A DNA stretch of 64,000 nucleotides from Carnegiea gigantea (GCA_029747015.1 JAKOGI010000336.1:1-64000); one strand, 5' to 3'. Numbered from the stretch's first letter, positions 22,379 to 37,200 are shown. Notes: generated by a model from the letters alone, not told the origin. Made by a program: numbers and translations.

Positions 22379-25120
22379 TTACAAGTTGGCAGTAAGGTAC
22401 GAGCAAGATTCTTGCTGTTTCAGGCTATCAGCAACATGTTTGACGACTCCCGCACCAGCATTGTGAAACCATTCATTTTTCACCTAGAAAAAAAAATGAT
22501 CAGGGAAAAAAAAAAAAAAACACTGAAGAATTGATGTGCCCAGCATATAATTGAGATTTAGATGCCGCAGACTCAATACATGTATATTGTTATGTGCAAA
22601 GAAGGGCCACACGGCAGAGTGGAAGCTGACATCAACCTTCTTCCATCCTAACCGCTGTAAGCCATGAATCATCTCCTCTGTTGCCAAAAATGGAATGCTT
22701 TCATTAATGCATATTAACAACTGTTATATCAATGAATAGCTAGATGATGGGACAAAGTTTTCATAACCTTTACATATGATTTATACCTTCTACAAGTTCA
22801 TGATATTCAACTGTATTTTGAGTGGTAGGTTTGTTTTGTGCAGCCTCCTTTGCTTTGGCGACTTCTGGAGCAAAATGGGGACCATCAGATGGAACAGGTG
22901 GACAATACTCAACATCCACAACATGCTTGTAACCGACCAAAGATCTTCGAGGGGGCTGCCAGGATAACATAAGAAAAGAGATCACGTTTAGTGAGAGACA
23001 AAGAAACGAAATGAGGTGGAAGTGTTGGGACAAAAAAAAAAGTATCTTCACATATTAATGCCCTTGTCCAAGAGAAGAGGATAACAATTGCAGGCACAGT
23101 TTTGGGAAGAACCACAAGCAGCTTTACATGGTTGTCAAGTTTTGGAACTTCAAAGTATTATAGCATTATCCTGAAAGTAATCGGTTGAGTGTTCATGATA
23201 ATTTGCTACCATGCACTTGAGCAGCATCTCTTCGTTTGGCTGCAGGTCTCTAATGAAACCAACTTAGGTTGGGGTATGAGCATCTACTGCACCACCCCCG
23301 GCCCCAAAGAAAAAAGAAAAAAGAAAATAGCAGAGTTAATAGACTCTTGACTACAAATTTTCAGATACTTTCCAGTTTCCAGCAGATCTGAAACCACGCC
23401 ATATCGGATATGATTATGGTAATGGACATGAAATAATCATTTGCAGATATGGAATGTTCCATAACGACTCCAGCTATTTAGCATAAATTTTTATAAAGAC
23501 CAACCGAGTTGGTAATTACACTTGTATTCGGAACATTTTGGCTCAATAATTACACTAAGAATATAGCATGTCAAAATGTACATTAAATATACAGAAAAAA
23601 TACATATAAATCTACAACGAGACTTATAACCATGCAAGGCGTAGTAACAATAACAAGCACACCCACACTGCAATCGCTGACATACCCAAATCATTCGCAA
23701 AACTTTAACAAAGCAAGGTTTTGTGGTTGTTTTCTTTCAAAAATCTTCAAGAATATGCTTTACATTAATGTTGCCCTCAACCTGGTTAGTCTACAGCAAT
23801 GGCTCATTAAATGGTTTTGTGCAACTTGGTTGTTATGAAAAATAGTTAATTCATTTCAGGGGTCAGACAGAATCAGCCCTTTTGTAATTGAAAGGTTATG
23901 TTTACGTACATTAATTCATTCCCTTCCTCCCTATCTTAGGCCAGCCACAATAGCAGCATACGGAACTCTGACCCACACTTTAGGACAAAGAGACAACAAC
24001 CCAAAAAGAAAAGCAACTCCCCACAAGGCTAATATCATTAACTGGTTGCTCTCAGTGGCTACAGGCCCTTTTAGATGCTTTCAAAAAAAAGTATTTAAAG
24101 AAGGATACATGAAGTTTGGGATCATGCCTTCTATTTTACCCATGCACAGACATGCATAGGTCAATATCTCTGAATCCCCCATTTCCCCCTTATGAGACTC
24201 CCATACACTCTCCTGGTCCCCTTTAGTGTCCTTCACTGCAGATGTGCAGCTCAGCCCACAACAAAATAGGAATTCTTCAAGCAAAGAACTACCAGTAGAA
24301 CTCCTACAGCACAAAGTTCTCTTCTTTCTCCACTGCATTTTTGCCAACGTGGCACAAGAACCTCCAATTTGGATCTTCCAACAATGCATAATATGCCCTG
24401 CAGGGGTTCTATCATTGCTAGTAAAAAGAAAAAGATCAGCTTTGAAGTGTGGCCCACACACTAACTCTCTTGTATACAACCCTCTCCAGGACCCCATTCC
24501 TGTGAACATGGGTACTACGTGTATCTTTTCACCTCCCAAGCCCCGATTTTCCCTTGATCATGGTTGCGTGTATGTCCTCATCCAAATTCATTACCCTGAG
24601 TCCTACCTAGGCAGTGTGCTCCTTTTTTTTTGGGGGGGGGGGGGTTCGTTGTAGCCTTACCCTTTAGTTGCAAAGAGGTTGTTCTATTTACACCTAGATC
24701 TTGTGTGTGTGTGTGTGTGTGCCTATGCATATTTGTCCTTGTGTATCAGTGTATGTACGTCTGTAAGTGCAAAGACTCCCCAACCTTCAGATTGTCAATT
24801 TTTCGCTGATTCAAAATACTCCACATTATCCTCAACGTGGGAAGGGGATGTATAAGCATCCCCACTATGGGTAATTTTATTTAAGCAGGAGCATCATGAG
24901 AGGCAGTGAGGCAATAATATGACATAGTTCAATTATTCCGGACAACCAATCCACAGCCCCAGCAACCTCCAGTCGCAAAATGTCAAGTGTGACAGACACG
25001 ACTGTGAATATTAATGTCTGAAATTCAAGGATAACTAGATAGGATTCGGGGGTCACAAATACAACCTGTAATGACTAATGAAAATGTAGAACGACATATG
25101 TTACACACATTAGCAGACAC

Positions 25121-25192
<72 letters not shown>

Positions 25193-25248
25193 CATATATA
25201 TATCATTAGTATCTTTGAGAACTAGTAAATAAGATAATGCAATATATA

Positions 25249-25298
<50 letters not shown>

Positions 25299-28200
25299 CA
25301 TACATATACATATACATATGCGTGATCTGATTTACTAGTTTCTCAAAGATACTAATGATGAAGCATACATTTGCACCAAAGCAGCACATTCACAAATTCA
25401 ACTGGAAGTAGTTTCACTTGTCAGGAGAAGGTGATCCATAAACAAATAGGTTCCCAGAGTAATAAATAGCTCAACAAATTTATCTTCTCACCTTAGGAAG
25501 TTCTTTCTCTCTTCTGATGGACGATGTGCGCCAGCCCACCAAATCTAAGGAATGTTAAGGGAATTCATAGCAGTAAAGAAAGAGGATAACATGGTATTCT
25601 CATTTTGCATAAACAATGTCCAGGAGGATACAATCAAAGGAGACATTTGCATACAGTATGCGACATTTGAATGCACCAAGTGCAGATCTGCAGAACAGAC
25701 AACAGAAGTCACGTGATCTGCATGATCTGACAAGACAAAGGTGATCTAAGTAAAAGTAACTTACATAAACTTCCCATCATCACAATCTGTCGCCATTCTA
25801 AGAAGAAGAGGTGGTCTATTCGGTTTACCATCAGTAAGGAAGAGCTGACTGCCTGTACGGCCAACCAAAAAGGGAGCTATAGGAGGAGCTAGCTTCTCTA
25901 AGAAAGGGACTCCCAAAAGGAGTGGCAGCTGCAGAACAAAGCCACAAACTCAGTTCCAAAGTACACAAGAAAAGCAGTTTCCAATAACCGTAGGCTCCAT
26001 TACTCTGATATCCACTCTTTCCAATAACTGTAAGCTCTACTGCTCTAATATCTACTCCCTAGAGATAAAAGGAAGCAGAGCAACAACAGCAGACACAAGG
26101 ACTTTAAAAATGTCCAAATTAAGATCGAAATGTTCTGTCAAGGAAGACTTCAAATACCAAAACAGCCCGAATGAAACCAACTACAGCCAAGCAAGAGAAT
26201 TGGCACCAAAGAGATGTATGAATATGCAAGATTTAATGGAGAATGAAGACCACCTCAAATGTTCAGTTCCTCTTGCGTGGACAACATGGTTTACAAAGGG
26301 TACAGTGGGGATGGTTTGTCCCTTTGATGCTACACATCAATTTCCTAGGTCATGAAAACCAGCAGGGGGAGAAAAACGGGCAGGGCATCAGGTCAATGGG
26401 CCAACAGGTTGAACCAATCAGCTTAGGTTGAGCGTTTCTCAATTCATGGCTTTTTTATGTTGGGAGTAGCATTTAGTATTATACGATGGTAGCAAATTCG
26501 ACCTTAGTTTTACAAAGCGCAAGGTGCACTAAGGCGCGTAGGGTCCTAAAGCGCGAGGCAAAGGCGCATGCATCACAAATGCGAGGCGCACTTCAATACA
26601 AAAATGTTTAGAAGTCATTCACATTTCATAATGAATATTTTGTAGAAACAAGTTCGACAAATGCATTAAAAAATGCATTACAAAAGTGATTAGACATGAT
26701 TATAACTACTAACACCCTAAATAACCTTAAGATATGTTATCTTATTATCATAGTTCCCTGAAGCACACATTTATTGTACAAGTATAGCTCATCTTTTAGC
26801 TTCCAAGGAATAAAAAGAAGAAAAAAGGTAAAGACAAGGCCAAGACAAAGAAGGAAAAGGCGGACAATATAGCATTGCATCCTTCAGGCACACCTCATCC
26901 CCTCCAAGGCGCTGACCTAGTAACCTCATGCCGAGGCGCACCTAGGTGTGCATTAGGTGGACTTTTTTAAACTAAGAATTTGACAAGTAAAGATCTCAAC
27001 ATTAATATGCTTAAATTTTTCAATTTAAAAATAAAAGGGCAAAATGTTACATCTTATGGAAAATGTAGTCATTTATTTATGTTTTTTAAAGTGAAAATAG
27101 TAATACTTGAGAGCCAGGGGGAAAAACAAAAAAACCACTGTAAGACCCTTATTGTTTAACAATCATTTATGAAGAATAAAAATTAACAATTAATTTGATA
27201 CGTAAAAAGAAATGAAAAAGCAAAAGGAAATGGAGGAAAAAGGTATAGGAGGTCTGGTCTTGAAATACAAATCCAAAAGCATAGCAAACGGAACTAATAA
27301 ATATGATAGTCAAGGAAAATTCACAGATTGATTAGCGGTGCAGTGGTCAGAGGCTGAATCGAGCATCTGTTGATTGATCTTATTTTAGGGCATATATTAG
27401 GCCCTATGTAAATTGTTGTACAAACACATGAAAGAATCAAAAATTTTCTTTCACAAAATCTTCATGGGAGCAAAGCTTGTGCTCTGTTTGGAGGCAGAAC
27501 CCCCCCCCCCAAAAAAAAAAAGCAATAGGTATTCTTCTTTGGGTCTTTAACCGTATCCACTTCATAGAAAAGGTGTCCAGAGGTTGAATATGAAACCCTC
27601 TCCATTGTTTCCATCCTTCCAGGAACAAAGCTCAGGTTAAGATGGAATGTCCCTGGAAAACGCTGCCAACAGTCACTGAGTGTGAGAAAACACACCACTG
27701 CAAGCCTCTGGTCAATTGTTCTGATGGAGATCCCTCAATACAGCATCATTTAGGTTTTCAAAACATTCAAGGAAAGCCATAATCATCAGGCAAAGTCCAA
27801 GAAAAGACCCACGTTTTGGTAGGGTTCAAAACAGTAGCACCCAGGTTCACTTCAGCAAAACAGCCCGGTTTTGTTCAAGTTACTTAAGCCTCCTTGAGGT
27901 TTAAGTCCAATATCTTTGCATAGTTTGGTTCCCCAAGATGTTAGCTATCGACACCAGCCAAGAAATTCAAGTTAAATCAGCTGCAAAGTGAAGAACCAAG
28001 GGCATGTTGCAAACTGCACTGGATTCTGCCCGGTTCTGCCCTGTTCTGTTTGCTTGCTGTTTTAGCCCACCAAAAGTTGATTTAACCCTGGTTTCTTAAC
28101 AGGGGGCTTGTACACATCCTAAGGTTTCCCCCCCAAGCAAGGAAATCAAGTCTAAGTCAATTCAAAGCAAGAGAAAACTGATGCACAAAAACCAGCCAAA

Positions 28201-31200
28201 ACGGCTACTGTGCACCTGGTTGGCTGTCTAAGTGGTTATTCCCACTTTTCAGCCCTGCAATTCCATCTTGCTGCATTATTGGAAGTTAAGGGTGGTTAGA
28301 AACACCATCATGGCTGCTTTTTGGCCTAGTGAAGCATACAACCTATGGCAAGCAAGGAGACAAAGGCAAGGATGATCCGGTTGGCTAGCAGTAAAGTGGT
28401 TGTTCCCAGCAGCCTTTTTCTCTCTCCTCCATGTGCAAGCAGCCTTCTTAAGGCTAGTTGAGGAGCTTAGGGATGAGTTTAGTCTTTAATCTTTTGTTTA
28501 GCTAGACTCATTGCTTGTAATTAGCTTAGTTAAACATACTTTGTACTTAAACAGAATGTAAGCTAGTTTTAAGCTTAGTTAGAAGTTTCCTAAGCATGAA
28601 GAAACCTCTAATCCTTCTAGGCAGCCAAAGGGGGACGTGTATAAGTAGGCAAGAAGCTCATTTTGTAAATCAGATTTGAATTTTGAGTAAACGAAGTTGA
28701 GCTTTGCTCCTCTGAGTTTCTTAAAACACTTTACTTGCTTATCCAAGCTTAGGCCGAGTTAGGTGGTGATCAAGTGAGTCTTAACTATTGTTTAGGTGGT
28801 GTTTCTGTATCCTAATCAAGGTTAAGGGCCCTAAGCTTGTTCTTGGTGGTGATATCTATATCCAAGAATCAATTTAGATACGCTTCATTCTATCCTCATT
28901 CATTTAGATTCATCCTACTTCAAGCTTAAGTTCTCTTTGAACTTAGCTAACTTACATTCCCCTTTAAGTGTGAGTTGAATTGGTGCGTGAATACATCAAC
29001 TTTGGTACCAGAGCTAAGTTTCTCCTTGGCCTTAAAACCATCCCACATGTTCCAAAACAGCCTAAACACATTCCCCAAACACAATTCTCAAACAAAATCC
29101 GTTTACATCCAAATCAGCCATGAGTACGAGTATGAATTTAGAAGAGAAACTTGAAGTTGTTTTGAAGAACAACCAAGCTGTTTCAGCCTCACATCAAGAA
29201 CCTAAGGATTCTAATCAAGAACTTAAGGCTCAAAATGAGTACTTGAGAAGGCAGCTTAGTGAAATGATAAAGCAAAAACAAAAAATGCACGCTAGTCCCA
29301 CCGGTTCTATTCACGGCGGGAGGATGAGGCAGCAAGCAACCTCGTGAGTTCTTCTAATGAGGAAGAACCACCAAGGAGGGGAAGAAGAGAACGAAGGCAG
29401 CCCACTAACTCTAATGATTTTAGAGTTGAGATTCCAGAATTTGAAAGTAAACTTGATCCAGATGAATTCCTAGAATGGTTACACACGGTTGAGCGTACCT
29501 TTGAGTACAAGGATGTTCCTGAAGACAAGAAAGTCAAGCTGGTTGCTCTTAGGCTTAGGAAGTATGCCTCATTATGGTGGACCAACCTTTGTGCTAAGAG
29601 AGTAAGAAACCGAAAGAGCAAAATCTTGCGAGAAAATGAAAGCCAAGTTAAAGTCTCGGTTTCTACATCCAACCTACATTCAAGATAGCTATTCCCAACT
29701 TCATAACCTAAACCAAGGCGGCTTGAATGTTGAGGAATACACAAGTGAGTTTGAGAAACTCCTTATCAAGTGTGACATTCAAGAATCAAAAGAGCAAACT
29801 ATTGTTAGTACTTAGGAGGTCTTGAACCTAAGTATGCTAATATGGTGGAATTGCAGCAATACTCCAGCTTTGATGAAGTTTATGTCTTAGCTCATAAGGT
29901 TGAGTAACAAAGGAAGTCAAGGTCCTTTAAATGTAAGTTTCCGAAACCCCCATCTCAGAATCAGCCCTTTAACAGCGGGGGCCCATTTCTGTCCCTAAAT
30001 CTATGGCACCCAGTCCTCCCACCCCACAAAAGAATCAAACTCCACAGCAAAGCCTAGTAGCCTACCCCCACCAATTAGATCCAAACCCACTCCTTTTGAC
30101 ACTAGTAGGTGTTTTAAGTGCCAAGGATTTGGGCATACAGCTGCGGACTGCACGAACCGAAGGGTCATTACTTTGGCCGAATGGGAGGCAGTAAAGGAGG
30201 AAGAGACTGAGGAGGAAAAGAAAGCTTATTATGAGGAGAATCAAGAGGAGAACCAATAAGAAGTTGAGGAGAAAGCTGATGAGGGAGAAATGCTTGTTTT
30301 GAGAGGAGATTCACGTGGTTTTCAAAGAGATGAAGATGAACAAAGAAAGAACATCTTCTACACAAGGTGTACGGTTTAGGATAAAGTATGTTCATTGATC
30401 ATAGCTGGAGGCAGTTGTGCTAATGCAGTTTCATTTAGCATGATTAAGAAATTAGGCCTCTAAGCTACGGCCCACCCACATCCCTACACGTCCAATGGGT
30501 AAATGATGTAAATCAAAGTAAAGGGTAACAAGTTAACTCTCGGTGCTTAATCTCTTTCTCCATTGGAAAGAGCTACCAAGAGAAGTTATGGTGTGGCGTG
30601 ATTCCCATGAATGCATGTCATATCTTACTAGGAAGGCCGTGGATGTATGATCAGAAGGTGATTCATGATGGTCTTCTAAATACGTACTCTCTCTCTCTAA
30701 GGAAGGTAAGAAGATCACCTTAGTACCTTTATCCCCTTCCCAACGCCACAAAAGCAAACCACAACAAAATCATGAGCATTTGAACCTTCTTCTTACTTAC
30801 CATTACTTGCTGTTCAAGATGAGTACAAAGCTTTTAAGACTAGAAAAGGCTTATTTGGGTGGTTAGTAATATTTCAGCCCGGCGGATTTAAGTCCATACT
30901 TGGTAGGTGATTATCTGGCAAATTTGAGGGCAAATTCTCTTTAACAAGGGAAGGATGATGGAGATCCCTCAATGCACCATGATTTAGGCTTTCAAAACAT
31001 TCAAGGAAAGCCATAATCATCAGCCAAAGTTCAAGAAAAGACCCACGTTTTGTTCGGGTTCAAACCAGTAGCACCCGGATTCACTTCAGCAAAACAGCCC
31101 GGTTTTGTCCATCAAGTTACTTAGACCTACTTGAGGTTTAAGTCCAATATCTTTGCATATTTTGGTTCCCCAAGATGTTAGCTATCAAGACCAGCCAAGA

Positions 31201-34200
31201 AATTCAAGTTAAATCAGGTGCTAAGTGAAGAACCAAGGCCATTTTGAAGACTGCGCTGGATTCTGCCCTGTTCTGCCCGGTTCTATTTGCTTGCTGTTTT
31301 AGGCCACCAAAAGTTGATTTAACCCTGATTTCTTAACAGGGGTGCTTGTACACATCCTGAGGTTTCCCCCCAAGCAAGGAAATCAAGTCTAAGTCAATTC
31401 AAAGCAAGAGAAAACTGATGCACAAAAACCGGCCAAAACGGCGCCTTTGCATCCGGTTGGCTGTCTTAATTTGGTCCAGCTCCCACTTATCTATATAAAT
31501 ATATTAAAACAAAACGAATTGTCTTCTTCAGTTGCCACATGTCCTCCTCACATAATATCCCCCTTTTTTTTTAATTTTTTCATCTCCATCGCTCGAAAAG
31601 TCTAGAAATATCATTTTGATTCCTTTTTTGGCACCACCAATATTATTCTTTTTTACCTTTCTATTTTTTTAAAAAAATACATACAAAAGATTTTGATTTC
31701 CAATATTACCAAAAATTTGGTAATAGCTGATAATACCAAAATTACTATTAAAGATTTTAGTAATAAAAGGTTCTGATTTTCAAAGATATGGACAACCCTA
31801 ATGCCAAATCTCATGACAATAATATTTTCAATAATAATTATAGCTATTAATATAGAATCAATTGCTATGATGGTTATTATGATATTACATGTATATACGT
31901 TTATCAAATATTAATATATTTATTATGAAGGGAATTATCATATTTCTCAATTAAAGAACAAAAAATTCACAATGTAAAAAAAAAAAAAAAAAAAATTCCT
32001 TAACACTAGTTATTTTTCAAAGCTAGAGGACTTTAAGGTTGTAATAATGTTGAGAAACAGAAATCAAATCACTCCTATCCCACCTATGGTCAATGACATT
32101 TGGAATATTCACTTGTTATGGCAAGGCTAATCAACTCTTTGCAACCCAAAATCTTCAACGCATACTTACAGCTCAAAAACTGAAGCAAAAATATGGAAGG
32201 TCACTCTACTCACATGCTCAAGAATGGGGAATGATACTCCAATCTTTGAAATTCAGAATAAAGTTCGTGACATAAAACAAGGTAACATGACAATTTCTGA
32301 TTATTTTTCTGAACTAAGTGGCTTATAGCAAGAACTTGATTGTTATCAAAACCTCAAAGCAGACTCTACCAAAAATGAACTTAAAATTCCAAAAATTGGT
32401 TGAAAAGGAATAAGTCTATTATTTTCTGGCTATGTCAAAAAAGAATATGATCAGATCACGGTTTAGGTCCTTTGTAAGATCCCTTTTCCTTCTCTTAAGC
32501 AAGCATTTTACTAGATCCAGCAGAAAGAAAGCAGGAGGAGTGCCATGCTATACATAACAAAGGTTGAGAAAGTCAGGTATGCCATTAGTGGCTCTCATTA
32601 GCAACAGAAGACGACTAATTCTGTCAAAGATCAGCTGCACTAAGACTATTTTGGAAAGCCACAGCATACCAAAGATACCTACCGGAAGATACATAGTTGA
32701 CCCACTGAGATTTTCTTTGGTCATGAAATCCAACATTTCTATCATCTTCAGTCTCTTCGAGTGCGACATCCAGCTTTGTAAAAAGCCAGGTATAAAGCTC
32801 AATGCTTTTATTGCTTACCCTGACACTGTATAACACTACGCTCATCTTGATACTAATTCATAGACTATTGATTTTGATGCAAATAGAGCAATAGCCACAT
32901 GACAGGCTCGTCTAAAAAGCCCCTTTAACTACTCTCCATGTCTCAAAAAAGACGGTTCTCAGAATAAACGATGGTTCTTTTATCTGTCATCCCAATATTA
33001 AGCTATCTTCAGTACTTCATGTTCTTTGGTCCTCTGTTGATCTCCTATTTGTCAGTGACATCAACAAAGCTCTAAACTGCAAAATTGAGTTTTTTTCAGG
33101 ATCTTACAATAGGGAAGAGGTTTGGCAATGGTACATTGCATGATGGTTTATACATTTTGGAAGGGAGTTGCAGTTATACTCTATATCAAACTTTTTTATT
33201 TGAAGGAAAAGAGGAAGTCAACCAAGAAATAACACACTGGCAAAGACAGTGAGGGCATCCATCTTTTTTTGGGGCGGGGGTCTTAGCAAAGTTATATCCT
33301 AGGTTGCTTTCAAGGACTCAGCCTAATTCTTGATTTTGTCATGCTTGTGAGTGTGCCAGATCTAGAAACTCTTGTCCTTGGAGTGAGACCAGACATCTGA
33401 TGTACTATTTCATTGCCAAGTACTCAATGGCTTGTCTCATTTTATTACTAATTTGTTATACCAGGATGAATAGGGTGTATTTGAGTAAAGCAAAACAGTG
33501 ATGTCTTTTCATGCTTTCAATCTTTTCATAAGATGATTTCTACTTTAACTTGGTCCTAAGATAAAAATTATTGGAGTATGAGGATTGATAAAGGCACATA
33601 ATACATGCACAGTAGGTTTGGTGCTTATTCGGAGTCCAATGGGATAATACATCAAACAAGTTGTCCACACACTAGGACAAAAAGTGGGGTGACTAAAGGG
33701 AAATATAGCCATCCATCATAAGTTGCTAGATCTCTTACGTTAACCATGACTCTCTGAAAGCCATACTGCCCTTAGTTGCTGACCTTATCAAAGAATGCCT
33801 CTCAAAATTCTTAACTTGAAGAGTCCCATGAAGATGATACAAGGGCAAAATGATTATACTGTTCCAGTAAAGGTCTTTAGGTATGTTTGGTTTGTTCATG
33901 CTATGAAGTATTCTGTCAATATGGATCATAAAGCCGTGATCAGCACAGTTCATAGCCTAGTACAACGTGATCGGACGAAGCATATAGAAATTGATCAGCG
34001 CTTCATTAAAGAAAAGTAACAAATGGTGCCTTCAACTTATTCCATGTGATGTCCGACATGACGTGTTTAGTAAAGGCTTTAGGAAAAGCTAACAACTGGG
34101 TATGTGTGATATCTACGCGCCAACTTGAGGGGGAATGTTGACAGATCTTATTTCATTTCAGCAGATTTCCTGCCCTAACTTCCACCAATTCAATTCCGAA

Positions 34201-37200
34201 TTTTTAAAATTTTATTCTATTGCTTGTTTATATATTTCTTAGTTAGGCCTCAATTATGTGTATAAATGCCTCCGTAAATTCCTTGTATAAACACATAAGA
34301 GGATGCAACAATACAATATTTAGTGTGGATCCAGCGTTAAGGGGATCTAGAGAGATCCATATGTAGCTAGCCTTATCCCTACAACTAGATACACCAATTC
34401 CAAAGACCCACCAGGAAAAAAAAAATTCAGAATTTGTTTTAATGAATTAAAACCTTTTGCAACAAATGCACTAGGAAATAATAGCATTACATAATAATAC
34501 GAATAACACTGAAAATTATGCCAATCAAGACATGAGATGCAGTAAAAAATTATTTTTTTGATATGTTATCAAAAAGTTATATTAAGAAGACACCAAAGCG
34601 ATGTCAGCCATGCACAAAAGGAAGCAATCACAAAATAACATCATGCCCTCAAGCTGTCTGCAATAATCATATCGACAAAATCCAAAAAAGTCAACTTTGT
34701 ACCATTATCATGATTAAGAACTTGACTCCAACTATACAAAGTTCTCAAGAAATAAAGTTTGAAATCGTGAATAGTCCTAGCCATGCCCTCAAAATCCGGC
34801 CATTCCTCTCCTTCCAAGTGCTCCACTAAGTAGCCAAAGTTATCAACTTCTCAAAAGCCTAGGACACAGCCCTTTTCTAACCTTCTTCTCTATGCCACCA
34901 ACAGCATGCACCCAAAATAATAATGAGTAAAAAACAAACAGAATTAAAGTACTACGTAGCTTTCTTCAAGTAACATCAACATTTGCTATGTGGCAGGGAG
35001 CCAAATGGTAAAAGGCTAACTACCTAACATCTATCACTCCAGTCTTGGACCTCCACAGGTTCCATCCTAAGGTATGTCTGTAAGTCATACTTATTTTATA
35101 TCATACTTAAGTGCCTCATTCCAATTCTTCTTTGGTCTTTTTCTACTTCTTCATTCTAGAAGGTTAATCATATCACCTCCATATGGTGCATTTAATCTCC
35201 TTCATTTCAGTCCTCCTTCCCTATATCACTCCTATCTTTTCTCTAGTCACCTCATTCCTCATCCTATTCAATATTATATGACCACACATCGACCTAATCA
35301 TCCTAATCTCTACATTCATCAACCTTTGCATTTGAGTCTTCTTGATTGGCTAACACTATAAGGAATACAAAAATGCTAGTTTGACCACTATAAACTTTCC
35401 CATTTAGACCTCTTAAATCTACTTACCACCTAATAATCAGATGTATTGCTCCACATTTATCATCATACCCATATACAATGAACAATGTCACTGTTAATAT
35501 CCCCTTTGGCTTGAATACCAAGGCCAAGTATTTAGATTTTGTAAGCCACACTATTCAAATGAGATAGATGGTCACTTTGTCTCATGTCCCTCCTTCCCCT
35601 TCACTCTTTCCCCTTCACTGAACTTGGATTCATCAATCTGCTCAATCTAAAACTCTTTGACATGAGAGTATCTCTCCATTGCTCTAACTTAATAATTTTC
35701 TTTTTGGACTCATGGATTTAAAAAAATATGACAAGCAAATAACATACATCACACTACCTCATCTTGGATGCCTTTTGAAAGCACACACATGATAGTTGTA
35801 AAAAGAAAATCGCTTAAAGTTGATGCTCGATGTAACCCAAAATTAATACGAGAATCTATGCCTCCTGCTAAGGTCCTTACACTCACCCTCTCATTTTTTT
35901 TTTTTTTTTGGGGCTAATACACTCACCCTCATTCCCTCGTATGTAACTTCAATAACTCATATATAAGAAATCAATACATCTTTTTCCTCTAAGCAACTAC
36001 CACGCCCTAAGTACCCGGTCCTCAGACCATATGCACTCTTTCTATCCCTATAAGAATCCACAAGCCTTCTTAACCTCTGCCTAATATGAAACCAAATTGA
36101 TTCCCCGAAATTATAATGAACCCCCTCAGCCTCTTCTCACTGTCAAAGGTTCATAGGGTGACTAAGTTGCTTGATACTCTATAGTTGTTGTAACTTTATA
36201 CATCACCCTTGTGTTTGTTTATATAATAGAATAAATCTGCTAATACTCCACTCTTGTAGCATTTTCGTTGTCCAAAGAATAAAATTACACATAATCTAGT
36301 TAGCCAGCAAGCCCTTCTTCTCCAAAGCATTCCCATATTTCCACAAGTGTACAAAATGAACAACACCTTTTTCCATCCTCATTTTTCTGAACGTCTCTTC
36401 TATCTTAACTTGGGTGATACAATGGCCGAAGCTAAAGTTTATGCCCCTCAAAATGCCCTTGTTCTTCCCACTAGTGGAGTAGTGATTCCCACTATCCTTT
36501 CTCTAATATAAGTTACAGTATTAATGTTTCCATCTATCGCTTATATGAACTTCCTCCACTACAACCCTACCATCCTCATCTCTAGTACATCTCACATTCC
36601 CAAGCCTGTTGCTCTCCTTTCCCCAACTTTAGTAAGTAAAATCTCTTTTCCTCTATTTGTAGTCTCTAATATTTGGTACATGTGGGTCTACACCTAAGAG
36701 GTGGCCACTGAGAGACAAATATTGGCGGTGCACATAGGTTACAGCAGAATATCCCACAATCACGAATGCCAAGACAAAGTAGTACACTTCATTATCTGAG
36801 ATAAAATACCACATTCAAGCATTAAATAGTCATCTCAGCCATCATTTCTATAAAAAATTCTTCCACCCAGCAGAAAACCTCCCCCCACCCCCCTCCTCTC
36901 CCCAAACCCCAGCCCCAAAAAAAAAAAAAAACCCAAAAAAACCTATACATGTTCTGTTTGCCAGTATAAGGAAAAAAAGGAATCATACGGGCAGAGGCAA
37001 TATCTTAATCTTGTGCTTCATGCAAGTTTTGTCCCAGTTCAAGAGGTGTTATGAATCTTTTGATGCAAGCTAGAAACAAAACCCACGGGTCGTGAGCCTC
37101 CAAAAATGCAGAAATGGCAAGCTGCTCTCATCAACGCAAAGTCACCATGATATCCCTTGCAATTTGCCACAGAATCAGCAAATACGATCAGCCAAACAAA

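Larger units (their letters stand above)
27722..31488 (+). mobile_element. pol-deleted Ty3/gypsy element in intron 4
   Basis: A 1277-bp 5' LTR (27722-28998) starts TGATGGAGATCCC and ends ACATCA. It is followed by an iMet-type PBS (ACTTTGGTACCAGAGC, from 28999), gag (29120-30257), a protease relic and a tiny RT relic. A polypurine tract (ACAAGGGAAGGA, before 30956) and a 3' LTR copy follow. The 3' LTR is cut off after about 530 bp at 31488, so no TSD pair is available. Most of RT, RNase H and integrase is missing. It lies antisense to the host gene. Confidence 0.88.
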
